In this document: positions 20,952 through 33,461 of the stretch, one piece after another
How the letters are laid out: every line of letters starts with the position of its first letter
How positions within the stretch are numbered: position 1 is the first letter of the stretch
Assembly (NCBI GenBank): GCA_018398585.1
Contig: JAGTTD010000014.1
Span: forward strand, 20,769,387-20,833,386
From: Simmondsia chinensis
Lineage: Eukaryota; Streptophyta; Magnoliopsida; Caryophyllales; Simmondsiaceae
Reading direction: 5' to 3'
Length of the DNA stretch: 64,000 nt
Translations under genes and position numbers: made by a program
The notes under the pieces: generated by a model
The model's input: only the letters and a program-made list of their open reading frames with translations
The model's database searches: none
What the model was told of the DNA's origin: nothing

Positions 20952-20959
20952 CTTATATA
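20952..20959 (-). promoter_or_regulatory. TATA-box candidate in TL LTR
   Basis: The minus strand reads TTTATATAAGCAGCC within the LTR of X, downstream of a long pyrimidine/purine-biased stretch. It is a plausible Pol II TATA box for the element, but AT-rich surroundings make this weak evidence. Confidence 0.4.
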
Positions 20960-21903
20960 AACATAAAAAATAGTTTCTTTTAACCCCTCTATCATCTAAG
21001 CTATGGGGAACGTGCAGGGGGTGCAGAATTATATATATATATATATATATAAATTTAATTTATCTTAATATTTAATTGGCCCAATGTTAATTGGGCTAAC
21101 ATAGCCCAATACACCATTCTTTTTTTTTTTTTTCCCTTGTTTTATTGTAGGTTTAGTTTTCCATTCATCATATTGAGCCTATATTCAATTATTATGGGTC
21201 GACCTATACTGATTTAAGGTAAACCCATAACTTGGAAATATTTTTCTTTTAGTAAATACCATATATAATGACTAATACTTAAAACTCAAAAAATTACACG
21301 TTTAACAATTGCCCCGCAGGCACTGTGTGTGTGAATGTTTGAACATAGACAAGGCTTGACTTTGTAGTTGAACCTACCATACTTACCGGAGGGACTTGAG
21401 TTTAAAAGGTGTGTTTAGTTTTTGTTGTTTGTGAACGGACTATCTATTGGTATAAAGTTGTCGGGGCATGACCTACTCTTGGAGTTTGGATTTGAATTGG
21501 AATTTACTTGGAATTAAGCCTGATATGTTAGTCATCTGAATGACATCTTCCGAGATAGGTCATTATTTGGGATTTGGTTATTTGGTTCGTTGGACAAACA
21601 CTTTTATTTTGAAGTTTAGGTTTAAAATGGGCAATATTTAAGGTTGAGCTTTGACTTCATAGTCAATTGGATTTCAATTTTACGTTCTCCCCAGATATGG
21701 CATATGATGTAGCTGAGGTTGGATGTTTGGGTTGAGTTGAGCTTGTTTAAGTCGTTGGCATATTGCTACCCTTCAGATTATAACCGCGGAAAATGGCAAT
21801 TTATTTATTTTCGGGTCTAGATCTAGTTCACGACTAGACTATCTCCACACCCTTTTAAGGGATCAAGTCTTTCGTAGTTTATTACAACTCAATTATCTAA
21901 ACT

Positions 21904-22756
21904 TCAGCTTCTTTTTCTTTTTCATTTCAAGCAAAGAATTTCTTCACAAACTTTCCATTGACACAAGAATATATGACCTTGCCCTCGACATTTGACAGTT
22001 TATAAGCGCTTTTCAGATAGACCTTTGGGACGACATATGGTCCCTCCCACTTTAGCTCAAACCTACCTCGCACCCTCCTATTTATAACAATCAGTCACTT
22101 GACTGTTAGCACTAACCCACCAACAGAAAATGAATGAAACTTCACCCTTCTATTAAATGCACCGGAAACTTGAGGTTGGTGGACTTCAAGTGTCTGCTAA
22201 GCAGCTAATCTATGCTCGTCCAAGACTTCATGCTCGGCTAGCCTGATCTTGACATTCTCGTCTGGGTCAATGAGCAGAATGGCTACTCTTAAGGAAGGCA
22301 ATTGCATTTCTAAAGGCAAAACTGCCTCTAATCCGAACACCAGACTATAAGGCGTGCATCATGTCGCATTTCAGACTGCAGTTTGATACGCCCATAGAGC
22401 CTTAAGTAATCATTCACGCCAGTCCCTTTTTCTTAAGAATCTTACACAACACCTTACTGAATGCTTCAGCTTCACCATTGGATGCCATGTTATAGCTCGA
22501 TGAAAAGCTATGCTTGAACTTGAAATTCTCGATCAATTTGACCACCGATTGGCTTTTGAAGTAAAGAGCATTATCAGAGATTATCTTCGACGGAACTCCA
22601 TAGAAGTAGATCAACCGAACTTGAGTGAAATCTACAACCTCTTTTGGCCCCACTTCTTTTAACGAAACAGCTTCAGCCAATTTTGAAAAGTAATTGATTC
22701 ATGCAAGTATATATTAATGCTGGTGGGACGATGAAGGCTTAAATGGACCCATGACA
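21904..22756 (-). pseudogene. integrase catalytic core and C terminus of TL element X
   Basis: This is the part of the Ty3/gypsy integrase downstream of the copia insertion. It begins with GPFKPSSS, then YFSKLAEAVSLKEVG, where the first catalytic Asp before YFSK is Asn (22693-22695) and an in-frame TGA lies two codons before it (22699-22701). The second Asp is present in KIISDNALYFKS. The third motif reads SNGEAEAF, an acidic position kept. Downstream, with stops, come GPYVV and KVYLK-like phrases of the C-terminal domain near 22030. The frame leads straight into the 3' LTR. The copia element at 22757-31666 separates it from the zinc-binding part at 31667-31808. Confidence 0.85.
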
Positions 22757-25012
22757 TGTTGGGAAAAGATAAAATTATTATTGGAAAAATAAACTCTTAT
22801 ACTGACTATTGGGTTCACAGTTTTCAACTATGATCACAACAGTAGGCACCTATTAGACCACTTAGAGTAGGAGACTCTTCTCTTTACCTAAGCCCCCGGT
22901 CAGAGAGTCACGCTTCGTAACACCTCACGTGCGAGAGTTCCCGGGGAATAGGTTTATCTCTATAAACCCTTTACCCTAATACCGGTTGTTGGGATGAATT
23001 TATAAAATTCTCCCTAATTTTATAAAGTTTACACACCGGAACAAGTTTAGAATTCCTAAATCTAAATCTAGGGTTGAATTAAAATTTATAATTTTAAATC
23101 TACATATTTAAATTCATAATTTAAATCTACAGATCTAAATTTTTAATTTAGGTCTATAGGCCTTATATACTGTAAATAAATAGAAAAGCGAAAACTAAAA
23201 GAAGAAGGAGAGAAGAACATACCCGAAATTGCTTCAATAGAAAGATATAATAACCTTTGAAACCAGACCCCACGATCTTCTGCACAATGACCTCGAACTG
23301 CTCGGAGGGTGGGCTCCGAAAAATATTAAGCTAGGTAAGAAATTTTTAACAAAATTTTTTTTCAACAATTAGATCCTTGAAACAACTTCAGAAACCCAAA
23401 ACTATTTGTTTCAATTGAATACCAAAGCCTTCGATTAGGTACCTCTATTTATAGTAGTATACTAGAGCAAAAGCAAGCTAGAATTTCGATGTGGGCTTCG
23501 TAGAGTTTAAATTAAAAGGCATCGTTTCATAACCAAACAAAGTCGAAAAGCTACATTTCATTCCCGTTCAAATCGCATGCGTTTTTTTTTTATTTTTTTA
23601 AACGCGTGACGCGTGTCATGTTTGGATTGGTCCGTGCCTAACGGTGCAGATCAATCCTCCCTTATTTACCAGAGTGTGCCACATAGCATGCTTTGGTTGG
23701 TCCGTGCCCGAAGGCAAGGATCTACCCCGTCACGAGCTGGTTCGTCCGATTCAGTGCACATGGATCCCACTGCAAACGCAATTTTTTAAATATATATATA
23801 TTTTTTTTGCTTTGTTTCCCATATGTAAAAATTTATCTTATGAATTTTAATTTTCAAAATTATTTTATTTTATAATTTTTAATTTGTATTCATCTCATTA
23901 ATAATGTTTTGCAAAACTAATTTACCCTTCTCATAGATAAATAATTCATCTCATGAATTCTTTAATATTTTTCTGATGGCAATAAATACAGAGGCATGCA
24001 CAGGGACCTCAGGGACAATTTCAATCTAGCTCTAAATGGGTTAAACTAATCATCTCATGAAATGATTTAATTACCATTTAATGAGACTTAATTTTACTGA
24101 ATAAATCTCACTGCACTCCAGACTTAAATTATTTATTCGATATTTCCCAAATAGACTATATTGATGACAACAACCCCTCTACTAGATGTCTATGACAAAG
24201 GATAAGTATAACTACTGCCTTCACCCTTCTAACAGCTTCTACATTAGTTACTGACTTGCCCTTCACTGAATAATTCATTTAGACATGAACATATTCATAG
24301 TATAAATTCCAAATGTCAAACACTCTGAATACTTTGGCCAAAGTTTTCGAATTATTCAAATATTTGCGAATCAACTAAGGGGACATCTGTATCGCATAAG
24401 AGACTGTAGATTCCCTATTGAATACAAGATCCTTGTCACGCCGCTGCCTAGTGTACGTGGAAATTCAATCATGCGTTCAGACCTTACTTATTGTACACTA
24501 AAGTAACTAACGCTTCATGTACAAGTCCAAAATACTCTCAGGATTTAGAGTCGTCAAACAGCAGAACGTGAATCACTCATCTCTGATAGTAGTCTAGAAA
24601 TAAGTAACCCATATGGTCCAACTCAGTGTGTCAATCTTATTAAACACACCAACTCAACACATTTGGATCTCCGTCCACATGACCAAGACAAGTCATCTAA
24701 AGTGACATGTTATAGTCTTAGCATACAAGTGGTACAAACTTGTCTTCGACTACGAGCCTTTCAAAAAATAATCCATACCATCTGCTCCAAGTCTATCTTT
24801 GGCTTAGCTTCATCAATCACTTAGAACAAATATGTAAATTGTAGTCTAAGGACTACACCCATCTCATGGATGTCTCTTAAAAGAAAATCACGTGTAGTAT
24901 AAATGCTCGCTTACACAAATTTAACTAGGAAATGACTTGGACTTCAGTTTTATTTATTAATTAAAACAATATATCCAGAATAAATTTGAATTTCAGGACT
25001 CTGTTCCTAACA
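22757..25012 (-). repeat. copia element 3' LTR
   Basis: 2.26-kb LTR, matching 29359-31666 along its length with small indels. A TATAAATAG sequence on the minus strand (23445-23453) is a candidate TATA box. Confidence 0.9.
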
Positions 25013-25023
25013 ATCTCCCACTT
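25013..25023 (-). other. copia polypurine tract
   Basis: The minus strand reads AAGTGGGAGAT immediately before TGTTAGG, the signature junction of interior and 3' LTR in plant copia elements. Confidence 0.9.
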
Positions 25024-25820
25024 GTCCTAAATCCAATTTATGACAAAGTCCATACTCACCCCTTTTAAGTTTGAACCAAAGGTCTACTGAGCCTAACCCT
25101 TATTAAACACAATTACGCAATTATGAAGTCAGCAATACAATACTGCTTGACATTCCTCTCACTAATAGCTCATACTCCAAGGGTAAAGACATGCTTAGAC
25201 GTCGAACGTCTATCATATATATTTGACTGGAAGTCTTAAAATAACATATCCAATTGGAACTAGCTCGTCCCCTTGAAAGTTTAGCATATAATCTCTAATC
25301 CCTCTTAAGTCTTAGAGAAAACGCTTCATTGCCACCTAGTGCACCAGACCCAAATTAGACTGACACTTGCTCACTATACCACAACATAGCAAATATTAGG
25401 TCTCATGCACAGCATGGCATACATGAAGCTCACACTGCCAAAGCATATGGAATATTCCTTAACTATTCCACCTTTTGAGGTGCCATAGAACACTGCTCTA
25501 AAGAGAAAAAGTGAGTCCATGCCTGAAAGGTAAAAAACCTTTCTTAGAGTCCTCCATGCAATACCTTAACAACATTTTGTCAATAAAAGTGGTTACTGAA
25601 AGACCCAACATCCTACTGTTACGACCTCGAAGAAGCTTAATCCTAAGAATAGATATGGCTTCTCCTATGTCTTTCATATTGAGCTATCATGACAACCAAG
25701 TCTTTACAGCTAATGACACCCCCACATCATTCCTAATAAGTGGTATATTATTGACATACAATACCAAGAAAGTCTCTACTTTCTTTTAATGACATTTGTA
25801 CACGCATGGTTCGCTCAAAC
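25024..25820 (-). pseudogene. copia reverse transcriptase C-terminal / RNase H remnant
   Basis: Decayed pol of the copia element. The catalytic box is still readable as LYVNNIPLIRNDVG, where the usual YVDD is YVNN (25747-25752). After it come a GLSVTTFIDKMLLRYCMED-like stretch and then SKKGFLPFRHG, typical of copia reverse transcriptase. Downstream are degraded phrases up to DKWEIV at the polypurine tract. There are many stops and frameshifts. The Asp-to-Asn changes alone would abolish polymerase activity. Everything upstream of the YVDD box is missing, and gag-protease follows after an unassigned gap. Confidence 0.8.
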
Positions 25821-26345
25821 AATTGCTCAAAACTATAAGACTTAATGGATTCATTGTGGCTAAAAAGAACCAGATTCAATGCCATGGACAACCACTAAGG
25901 CCCCCACTATGAACCTGTCAGGTGTTCTGACAATCCTCCCACCACACCTAAGCTCTCATGTACCTGGAACATTCATTCCTATCAGTAGGTGCATCTAATG
26001 CATCCACTATGTCTTAAGTTGTGTATAGCTGTTTAGAATTATTGTCATTTTCTTTTTTTAATGCCATTTTGTTTTTGCTTTTGTAGTTTACTTGCCAAAT
26101 TCTTCTCTAAGTATTTCGCATTTTTCACGTATATAAGGAGAACAACATGAATAAATCATAAACACATGTTCCTTAGTAAATAAAAATTTTATTTCTTGTA
26201 ATAAACGTTCACAACCACATCTAAACTGAATAATAATTATTCTTCAAACCACATAAATCAAATTTTTGTCCAATGCAGATACAAATCAATAAGAAGTTTT
26301 AAGAAGCAAAAATAAAACTTTAACACTAAAATCAAAGCTATCACT
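25821..26345. other. unassigned copia interior
   Basis: AT-rich sequence between the reverse transcriptase remnant and the protease trace. I can read no reverse transcriptase or integrase motif in it. It probably marks the large pol deletion. Confidence 0.4.
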
Positions 26346-26349
26346 TCCT

Positions 26350-27365
26350 ACTATTGTGACTGCTACTCTTGTAGCGTCTTCAGCTGTCAGGTACAGCTTC
26401 CATCATGTAGCCTCCTAGTTGGCCTGAGCCCCTGTAATATATTACAGACTTAGTCAGTTGAACCTGAGTCCACACACAAAGAATCTGGTGGACTCGCAAT
26501 TACACAAGACTCAAATCAGTGAGATATCAACATACCTTCACCAGATGGCTTAGCAGTCTTTGCAAAAAGAGTAGCCATGTACTTTACACAGTTTCTCTTC
26601 CAGTAGCCCATCTTTCCGCAAAAGTAACAACTTTCCTTTTGTTGGCCTTTTTTTAGGATTAGTCGCTACACTAGCAACCTTGTCTTTGCCTTTCTTTCCG
26701 GTCAGTCCCTTGTTGAGCTTGCTTCCACTAGCCCTTAATGCTTGAGTTAAGTGGGCACTCCCCTTGGCTCGCATAACACCCTCTGCGACCTGTAGCTCCT
26801 TCATCATCTCAGGTAATGAATAATCCTTATTATTCATAGTATAGTTGAGCCTGAACTGAGTAAAAGAGCTGGACCGAGAGCTGAGGATGATTTCCTAGCG
26901 AGACTGACTGCCAATCTTAACACCTAGAATCTCCAATTCAGACAAGCACGCCATCATTTTCATGACGTGCTCCTGAACTAACGCCCCTTCTGACATCCTC
27001 ATGGTCAAGAGCTTCCTCATCAACTCTTGCGTAGCTACCCTATCTTGACCGCCAAACATTTCTTTTAAATGTTTGATCATCTCAGCTGCTGTTTCCATCT
27101 CAAGCAGCTGATGCTTGAGTACATTGGTCACAGAGGCCAAAATGTAGCATCTGGCTAACTCATTAGCCTTATTCCAGCCTTCATAACGCTCTTTAATAGT
27201 AGCTGCAGAATTATTAGCGGGCACCGTAGGTCAAGCTTTAGTGAGAACAAACTTATGACACTCGTGCATTAATACTATGTCCAGGTTCATTTTTCAGGTG
27301 ATGTAATTCGGTCCAGTTAAGGCATTATGTTTCATAATTGTGTGAAGTGCACCAGTTGCAGCCAT
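26350..27365 (-). pseudogene. copia gag with CCHC knuckle and start of protease
   Basis: Copia-type gag (UBN2-like). The likely start is ATG at 27365 (MAATGALHTIMKHNALTG), followed by a stop and then the main frame from about 27224: YEGWNKANELARCYILASVT, HLKEMFGGQDR and RMSEGALVQEHVMKMM, all typical of copia capsids. The frame resumes at 26837 (YSLPEMMKELQVAEG). The knuckle is CYFCGKMGYWKRNC (about 26620-26575), with Tyr in place of the zinc-binding His; a frameshift at a poly-T run near 26650 separates it from the preceding frame. After it, LTAEDATRV near 26370 resembles the protease-proximal region of copia polyproteins. Confidence 0.85.
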
Positions 27366-27899
27366 TTCAAAAACTGTAAATGCAAATAAATGTGTAACTA
27401 TCTTATAAGAGTCATGTATAATGCAGTGATATGTATTCTTTCAATTTTAACATACACAATAAGTCCGATTTCTACTAAACTATACTGCCATGCATACAAT
27501 GATGACCCAAACACACCACTCCTTACTCCTTGGTAGCGGGATCGCACGAAGCTAGGTTGGGTGAGAACTATTCTCAATTAATTTGTTTTCTTGTAACTCG
27601 CACTAAACATGATTAACTCACCACTTTACCTTAGTCTCTAACATGACACAACAGAGCTCCTCAGGGTGGCTAATGCACCACGCTAGTACAGTGTAAACCA
27701 TTACCTAAACCTCCATAGTAATACACGAAATACTCCACGACAGCGAGGTCGCTTTGCTTCTTTGCACTTCGGTTTATCTCAATTGAAGTCTAACCCTGTA
27801 ATCTGCAAATCAACATACTCCGTAGGGTGGTTTATCGATCTACTATACTGCTAGACCAGTAATAGAGACCGTGAGGTTACAACAATTGAAAACTCGCTC

Positions 27900-29340
27900 C
27901 CACTTGATTTTTATAACTAGTGATTTTTTAATTAACTTGCATTTTCAACCCGGACTATCTCATAACCCCTTTTAGAATCTCATTCTAAAATTGACCAAAA
28001 TTAATTAATTAATTATTTCAAAATATTATGGTTTTACAATATTGATTATCTTATAATCTTGCTTTAGAATCTCATTCAAAATTTATTCAATAAAATTAAT
28101 TAATTAATTTTACTTTTAAAAATGGGACCATAGATTATCTCATAACCTATTATTTAGAATCCAATTCTAAAAACTAATTAAATTAATATAAATTAATATA
28201 AATTAATTTAATTTTTTTTATTTAAAATAATACCAAAATTTAGATTATCTCATAATCTATTTTTAAAATCTAATTCTAAAATTATTTTGATTAATAAAAT
28301 TATTTTTATTTAAAATTAGTAATGTTTTAATATTTAGACTATCACATTGTCTACTTTAGAATCTCATTCTAAGAGTCAAATAAGCTTAGACTATCAAATA
28401 GTCTAGTTTAGAATCTTATTCTAAAATTTAATTAACAAAAGTTAAATGTTATTTAAAAATAAAGTTAGACTATCTCACAGTCTATTTTAGAATCTTATTC
28501 TCAGACTAGTTTAAAAAAAAATTATTTGAAAATAATATTGATTCACAACTTAGATTATCTTATAATCTAATTTAGAATCTCAATCAAAAAGGAATTAATT
28601 AATAAATAATTAATTTTAACATTTTTTTGGTGCTAACATCAACGTCACGTCTGCGCCAACATTGTCACAAAAAAATATTTAATTTTAAAATTAATTTAAT
28701 GTAATCTCATTTGTTCAATTTTATCTGGTTTCGTAAAATTAATTGAATCTAATCTCATTAGATTATCTGATTTTGTAAAATTAATTGAATCTAAACTCAT
28801 TAGATCAACTTTATCCAATTTAGTAAAAATTAATTGAATCTAATCTCATTAGATTAACCTTATCTGATTTTAATAATCTTAACCAAATGATCATGTCTCA
28901 TAATAAAGATCATGTAATCCCGAATTTATTGGTCATTAGATCTAAATTAACGATTAATTCTCTAACAATTTAAACAATTTAAATCGTCATTATAAATAAC
29001 CTAGTTAACTATTAAATCTTTTAACCGATTTGAATAATTTAAATCGATACTTTAAATAACCTATTAACTTTTAACTCTTTTAACCAATTTAAATAATTTA
29101 AATCAATACTTTAAATAACCCTGTTAACTATTAACTCCTTTAATTCATCAACGATTTAAACAATTTAAATCATTACTTTATACAATCTGATTAACAATTA
29201 ATCCATTAACGATTTAAATAATTTAAATCGTTACTTCAAATAATCATCCTTTCTTAATAAAATCTCTATTTTATTAAAACGCAAATCTATTTATTTGGTT
29301 CGATTATACCTATTTATCTATATTATGAATGTAATCAGAG
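27900..29340. repeat. copia leader built from several degenerate tandem repeat families
   Basis: This untranslated stretch between the primer site and gag is made of three blocks. 27940-28600 repeats TAGAATCTCATTCTAAAA alternating with AGATTATCTCATAATCT. 28690-28880 repeats AATTGAATCTAATCTCATTAG. 28960-29240 repeats CGATTTAAATAATTTAAATCG-type units. The phrases are themselves partly palindromic. Confidence 0.8.
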
Positions 29341-29345
29341 GCTGG

Positions 29346-29358
29346 CTCTGATACCAAT
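29346..29358 (-). other. copia primer-binding site (tRNA-Met type)
   Basis: The minus strand reads TTGGTATCAGAGC next to the 5' LTR end, the standard initiator tRNA-Met primer complement. Confidence 0.9.
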
Positions 29359-31666
29359 TGTTGGGAAAAGATATAAATTTTGTTGAAAAAATGAACTCTT
29401 ATACCGACTATTAGGTTCACAGTTCTCAACTATGGTCACAACAATAGGCACCTATTAGAGCACTTAGAGTAGGAGACTCTTCTCCCTATTTAAGCCCCCG
29501 GTAAGAGAGTCACGCTTCGTGACACCTTGCGTGCGGGAGTTCGCAGGAATAGGTTTATTCCTGTAAACCCTTGGCCTAATATCTGTTGTTGGGACAAATT
29601 TCAAAAATTCTCCCAAAATTTATAAAGTTTACGCAGTGCAACGGGTTTAGAATTCATAATTCTGAACCTTGGGTTGATTTAAAATTCCTAATTCAAAATC
29701 TACAGATTTAAATTCATAAATTAAATCTACATATCTAAATTTTTAATTTAGATTTATAAGCCTTTTACTCTAATACATTCACAATAATACATAAACTCAA
29801 AAAGGCATAATAATACACACTGTAAATAAATAGAAAAGCGACAACTAAAAGAAGCAGGAGAGAAGAACATACCGTGAATTGCTCCAATAATAACGGAAAA
29901 CAGAAAGAAATAATAATGTTCAAAATCGAGACCCTGCTATCTTGTACGCAATGACCTCGAACTGCCAGAAGGGTGGGCTTTGAAAAATATTAAACTAAGA
30001 AAGAAAATTTTTAACGGAAAAATTTCACACCAATTAGATCTCTGAAACAATTTCAGAGGCCCAAAAATATTTATTTCAATTGAATGCCAAACCCTTGGAA
30101 TAGGTATCACTACTTATAGTAGTATACTGGAGCGAAAACAAGCTGAAGTTTTGATATAGGATTCGCAGAGTGTCGATTAAAACGCAACATTTCATAACCT
30201 AACCAAATCAAAATGCTGCGTTTCATTCCCGTTCAAATCGCGTGCTTTTTTTATTTTTTTAAACGCGCGACAGGTGCCACGTTTGGATTGGTCTGCGCTT
30301 AACGACGTGGATCAATCCTCCCTTATTTACCAGAGCATGCCATGTGCCAGGCTATGGTTGGTCTATGCCTGAAGGCTCGGATCGACCTAGTCGCGGGCTG
30401 GTTCGTTCGATTCAGTGCACACGGATCGCACTACACACACGAGTTTTTCATTTTTTTTTCTTGCTTTGTTTTCCATATGTAAAAATTTATCTTATGAATT
30501 TTAAAATTTTAAAATTATTTTATTTTATAATTTATAATTTTTATTCATCTCATGAATAATGTTTGGCAAAATTGATTTACCTATCTCATGGAGAAATAAT
30601 TCATCTCATGAATTCTTTAATATTTTTCTGATAGCAATAAGTACAAAGGCTTGCGCAGGGACCCAAGGGACAATTGAAATCTAGCTCCAAATGAGTTAAA
30701 TTAATCATCTCATGCAATAATTTAATTATAATTTAATGAGACCTAATTTCGCTAAATAAATCTCAATGCACTCCCGACTTAAAATTATTTATTCAATATT
30801 TTCCTAATAGACTGTATTGATGACAACAACCCCTCCACTAGATATCCATGACGAAGGATAAATATAACTACTACCTTTACCCTTCTCACAGCATCTCCAT
30901 TAGTTACCGACTTGCCCTTCACTTACACTTGAACATATTCATAGTATAAATTCCAAATGTCAAACACTTGGAATATTTTTGCCAAAGTTTCTGAACTATT
31001 CAAATATTTGCGAATCAACTAAGGCAATATCTGTATCTCATAAGAGACTTTGGATTCCCTATTGAATACATGATCCTTGTCACACTTCACTCCGCTACCG
31101 AGTGTACGTGGGAATTTAGTCATGCATTTAGACCTTACTTATGGTACACCAAAGTAACTAACGCTCCATGCACAAGTCCAGAATACCCTCAGGATTTAGA
31201 GTCATCATTCAAACAATACAACGTGAATCGCTTATCTTCGATGGTAATCTAGAACTAAGTAGCCCACATGGTCCAACTCAGTGTGCCAATCTTATTAAAC
31301 ACACCAACCCAACACTTTGGATCTCCATCCACATGACCAAGACAAGTCATCTAAAGTGTCGCATTATAGTCTTAGTATACAAGTGGTCCAAACTTGTCTT
31401 CGGCTACGAGCTTTTCAAACAACAATCCATACTATTTCTTCCAAGTCTATCTATGGCTTAGTCTCATAAACAATTTAGAACAGACATGTAAATTGTCATC
31501 TGAAGACCACACCCATCTCATGGATGTCTCCCAAATGAAAATAACATGTAGTATAAATGCTCGCTTACACAAATTTAATTAGGAAATGATTGGGACTTGA
31601 ATTTTATTTATTAATTAAAATAATATATCTAGAATAAATATGAATTTCAGGACAATGGTCCTAACA
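29359..31666 (-). repeat. copia element 5' LTR
   Basis: 2.31-kb LTR, partner of 22757-25012. The two differ by many substitutions and small indels, so the insertion is not recent. Confidence 0.9.
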
Positions 31667-31808
31667 TGGCATCGAGGCCGCATGCGTCAAAGGGCTAAGA
31701 TAATATGCTTGGGTGTTGAGGTTGTGGTGGTTTGTGAATGAAATCTCCATGAATTTGATAAGCTTGGCAATTCCTTTCGAATTTCATTGCATCTTGCAAA
31801 GGGGTTGG
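31667..31808 (-). pseudogene. integrase zinc-binding segment of TL element X
   Basis: A 142-bp slice of the integrase N-terminal domain lies between two insertions. The minus strand reads CQAYQIHGDFIHKPPQP and then a degraded WPFDACGLD, the end of the HHCC domain and its link to the catalytic core in plant Ty3 integrases. It continues at 22756 on one side of the copia element and at 42030 on the other side of the Athila-like element. Confidence 0.85.
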
Positions 31809-33446
31809 TGATGTGATTTTAAAGGTGTGTTTTAAAACCGTTTACTCGCAAGCGTATGAGATTATCATAGCTAAATCGGGTTTACGGGTCGTATCCACAG
31901 GCAATCGGAGTTAAGTCGGATTTAGTGATTAAAAAGCAGTTGAAATTGGGGTTTTGTTGATTTGAATTTGTTAACCAAATTAATAAAGCGAAATATAAAA
32001 TAAAGTTTCCAATTCAATTATGGTTAGTTCAGGGAATAAATTCAAGGTAGTTTTACTTGTATCCCGTCATTATATTCTACTATGGCAATAAATTAGGAGG
32101 CTTAGGCTACAAGCACAAAGCCTCGGTTAATATTTAAACTAGGCTTAGGGTAATGAACTAGTCTAAAAGCATAATCTATCATATCACCCTACATGTAGCA
32201 TTAGTTATCTTATTAGTACTACTTAATTTCTCTCTTGCACTTAGTTTAATATTAAACCTGTATTAATACTTAAGTTAGGGTTTAGGGTAATTAGCTAGTC
32301 TAAGGGCATAACCGATCATATCACCCTAGGTGTAGCATAGAATATCTCAATAGCACCGACAAATTCATTTGTCACTCCTAATTAAATATTAGTTTGTATA
32401 AAGGATTGTGTTTAGGATTGGGTATAACCTCAACCCTAACCACGCTTGAAAATCAGTTATGTTATGGTATAGGCTACAAGCTCGTAAACTAATGCTAATA
32501 ATTTGGAGATCTCACCATGGTTACAAGCTCACACAAAGAAATACCAAACACAATCATAAATTTCTCACAGGGGTGCGTAGATAACATAACATAAATCCAT
32601 TGTCAAAAGCATAATATAAGTCTTGGATACGGGCAGCTACCTGCCCTTCATTCCTAAACTACAGGTCTACTCCTCCATAGGGGTTTTACACATCATTCAA
32701 ATCCTTGAAAGAAAACAATAATGATAAAACTAAGGATTTGAAGACTTCCCCAATTGATGTTGACGTTGATCCTTGCTTTGATTCCTCAGTACTTCGACCA
32801 CCTGTGCTTCGGTGTTTGAGAACCCTTTGGATCTCATAGCGGCTTGGAAAAGAGGGGGGGGGGGGGGGGGGGGGGACTGGCAAAATATGGGAAAATAGGT
32901 CCACCCCTCCCTATTTATAAGTGAGGTGTGCTTTAGGGTTGGTGCCGTGCCATCCCCAATCAATCGGCGCCCCCTTTGCAACTTGCGCAGTTAACTTAAA
33001 ATGAGCATACCTTTTGAGCCGTAAAGAGTTATGGGCCAAATTACATATCAAATCGAAGATATTAAAGAGATATACATGAACCAAGTTGTTTCATAAGTAT
33101 ATTGGCAAATTATTGGGTCATAAATACTCTTCTTTTAACGTTTTTCACGTTTAAAGCTTGACCGATTACCCAAATTGCATGGTCAATCGATCCAGGTGCC
33201 CAAGGAAAGAATCCTTTCAATTGAATCTTGACCCGATGGGTACTTCTTTTGCACACATGGTCGGGTTTCTCAAAGAAGTCTTCAATTATGCCTCGATTGC
33301 ACTTGATTCTGCCAATTTTGAACCTTTGTTTGCTCTGTTGCACTCTAAGATAAAATGTACCTAGATTACAACCAAAACACACGTGTAAAAGCCAAATATA
33401 TTGCAAGAATAAAGAATAAAATACGTTAATATAAGGTACATTAACA
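31809..33446 (-). repeat. Athila-like element 3' LTR
   Basis: 1.64-kb LTR with a G-run at 32859-32876. TATAAATAG on the minus strand (32911-32919) is a good TATA-box candidate and is conserved in the partner LTR (41507-41515). Confidence 0.9.
32911..32919 (-). promoter_or_regulatory. TATA box of the Athila-like LTR
   Basis: TATAAATAG lies within CTTATAAATAGGG and is conserved in both LTRs. Confidence 0.6.
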
Positions 33447-33461
33447 TCCCCAAACCCACTC
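33447..33461 (-). other. polypurine tract of the Athila-like element
   Basis: The minus strand reads AGTGGGTTTGGGGA directly before TGTTAATG. A second, similar GGTTTGGGTTTGGGGA run is internal at about 34545-34560. Confidence 0.8.

Larger units (their letters stand above)
17786..21903 (-). mobile_element. TL LTR, 3' LTR of element X
   Basis: The most complete TL LTR in the window, about 4.1 kb with a 0.4-kb insert. Its 3' terminus is at 17786 (TGTTGAGC on the plus strand), its 5' start near 21903 next to a purine tract and the integrase. It contains the 30-40-bp unit array (18010-19080), an (AT)n run, the 46-bp array (19740-20080), a pyrimidine-rich block (20790-20940) and the TTGATCCCTTAAAA-type module near 21860. 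Confidence 0.82.
22757..31666 (-). mobile_element. Ty1/copia LTR retrotransposon, internally deleted
   Basis: LTRs at 22757-25012 and 29359-31666 (TGTTGGG...CTAACA) enclose a 4.3-kb interior. The likely target duplication is TGACA (22752-22756) against TGGCA (31667-31671), four of five bases. The primer site (complementary to initiator tRNA-Met) next to the right LTR and the polypurine tract next to the left LTR set the minus orientation. Gag, a protease trace and the last part of reverse transcriptase/RNase H remain; integrase and most of reverse transcriptase are gone. It interrupts the integrase of TL element X. A third LTR of the family starts at 63626. Confidence 0.9.

Noticed and set aside
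26130..26345. Copia integrase remnant
   Set aside because: I looked for catalytic-core phrases on the minus strand and found none that could be supported.
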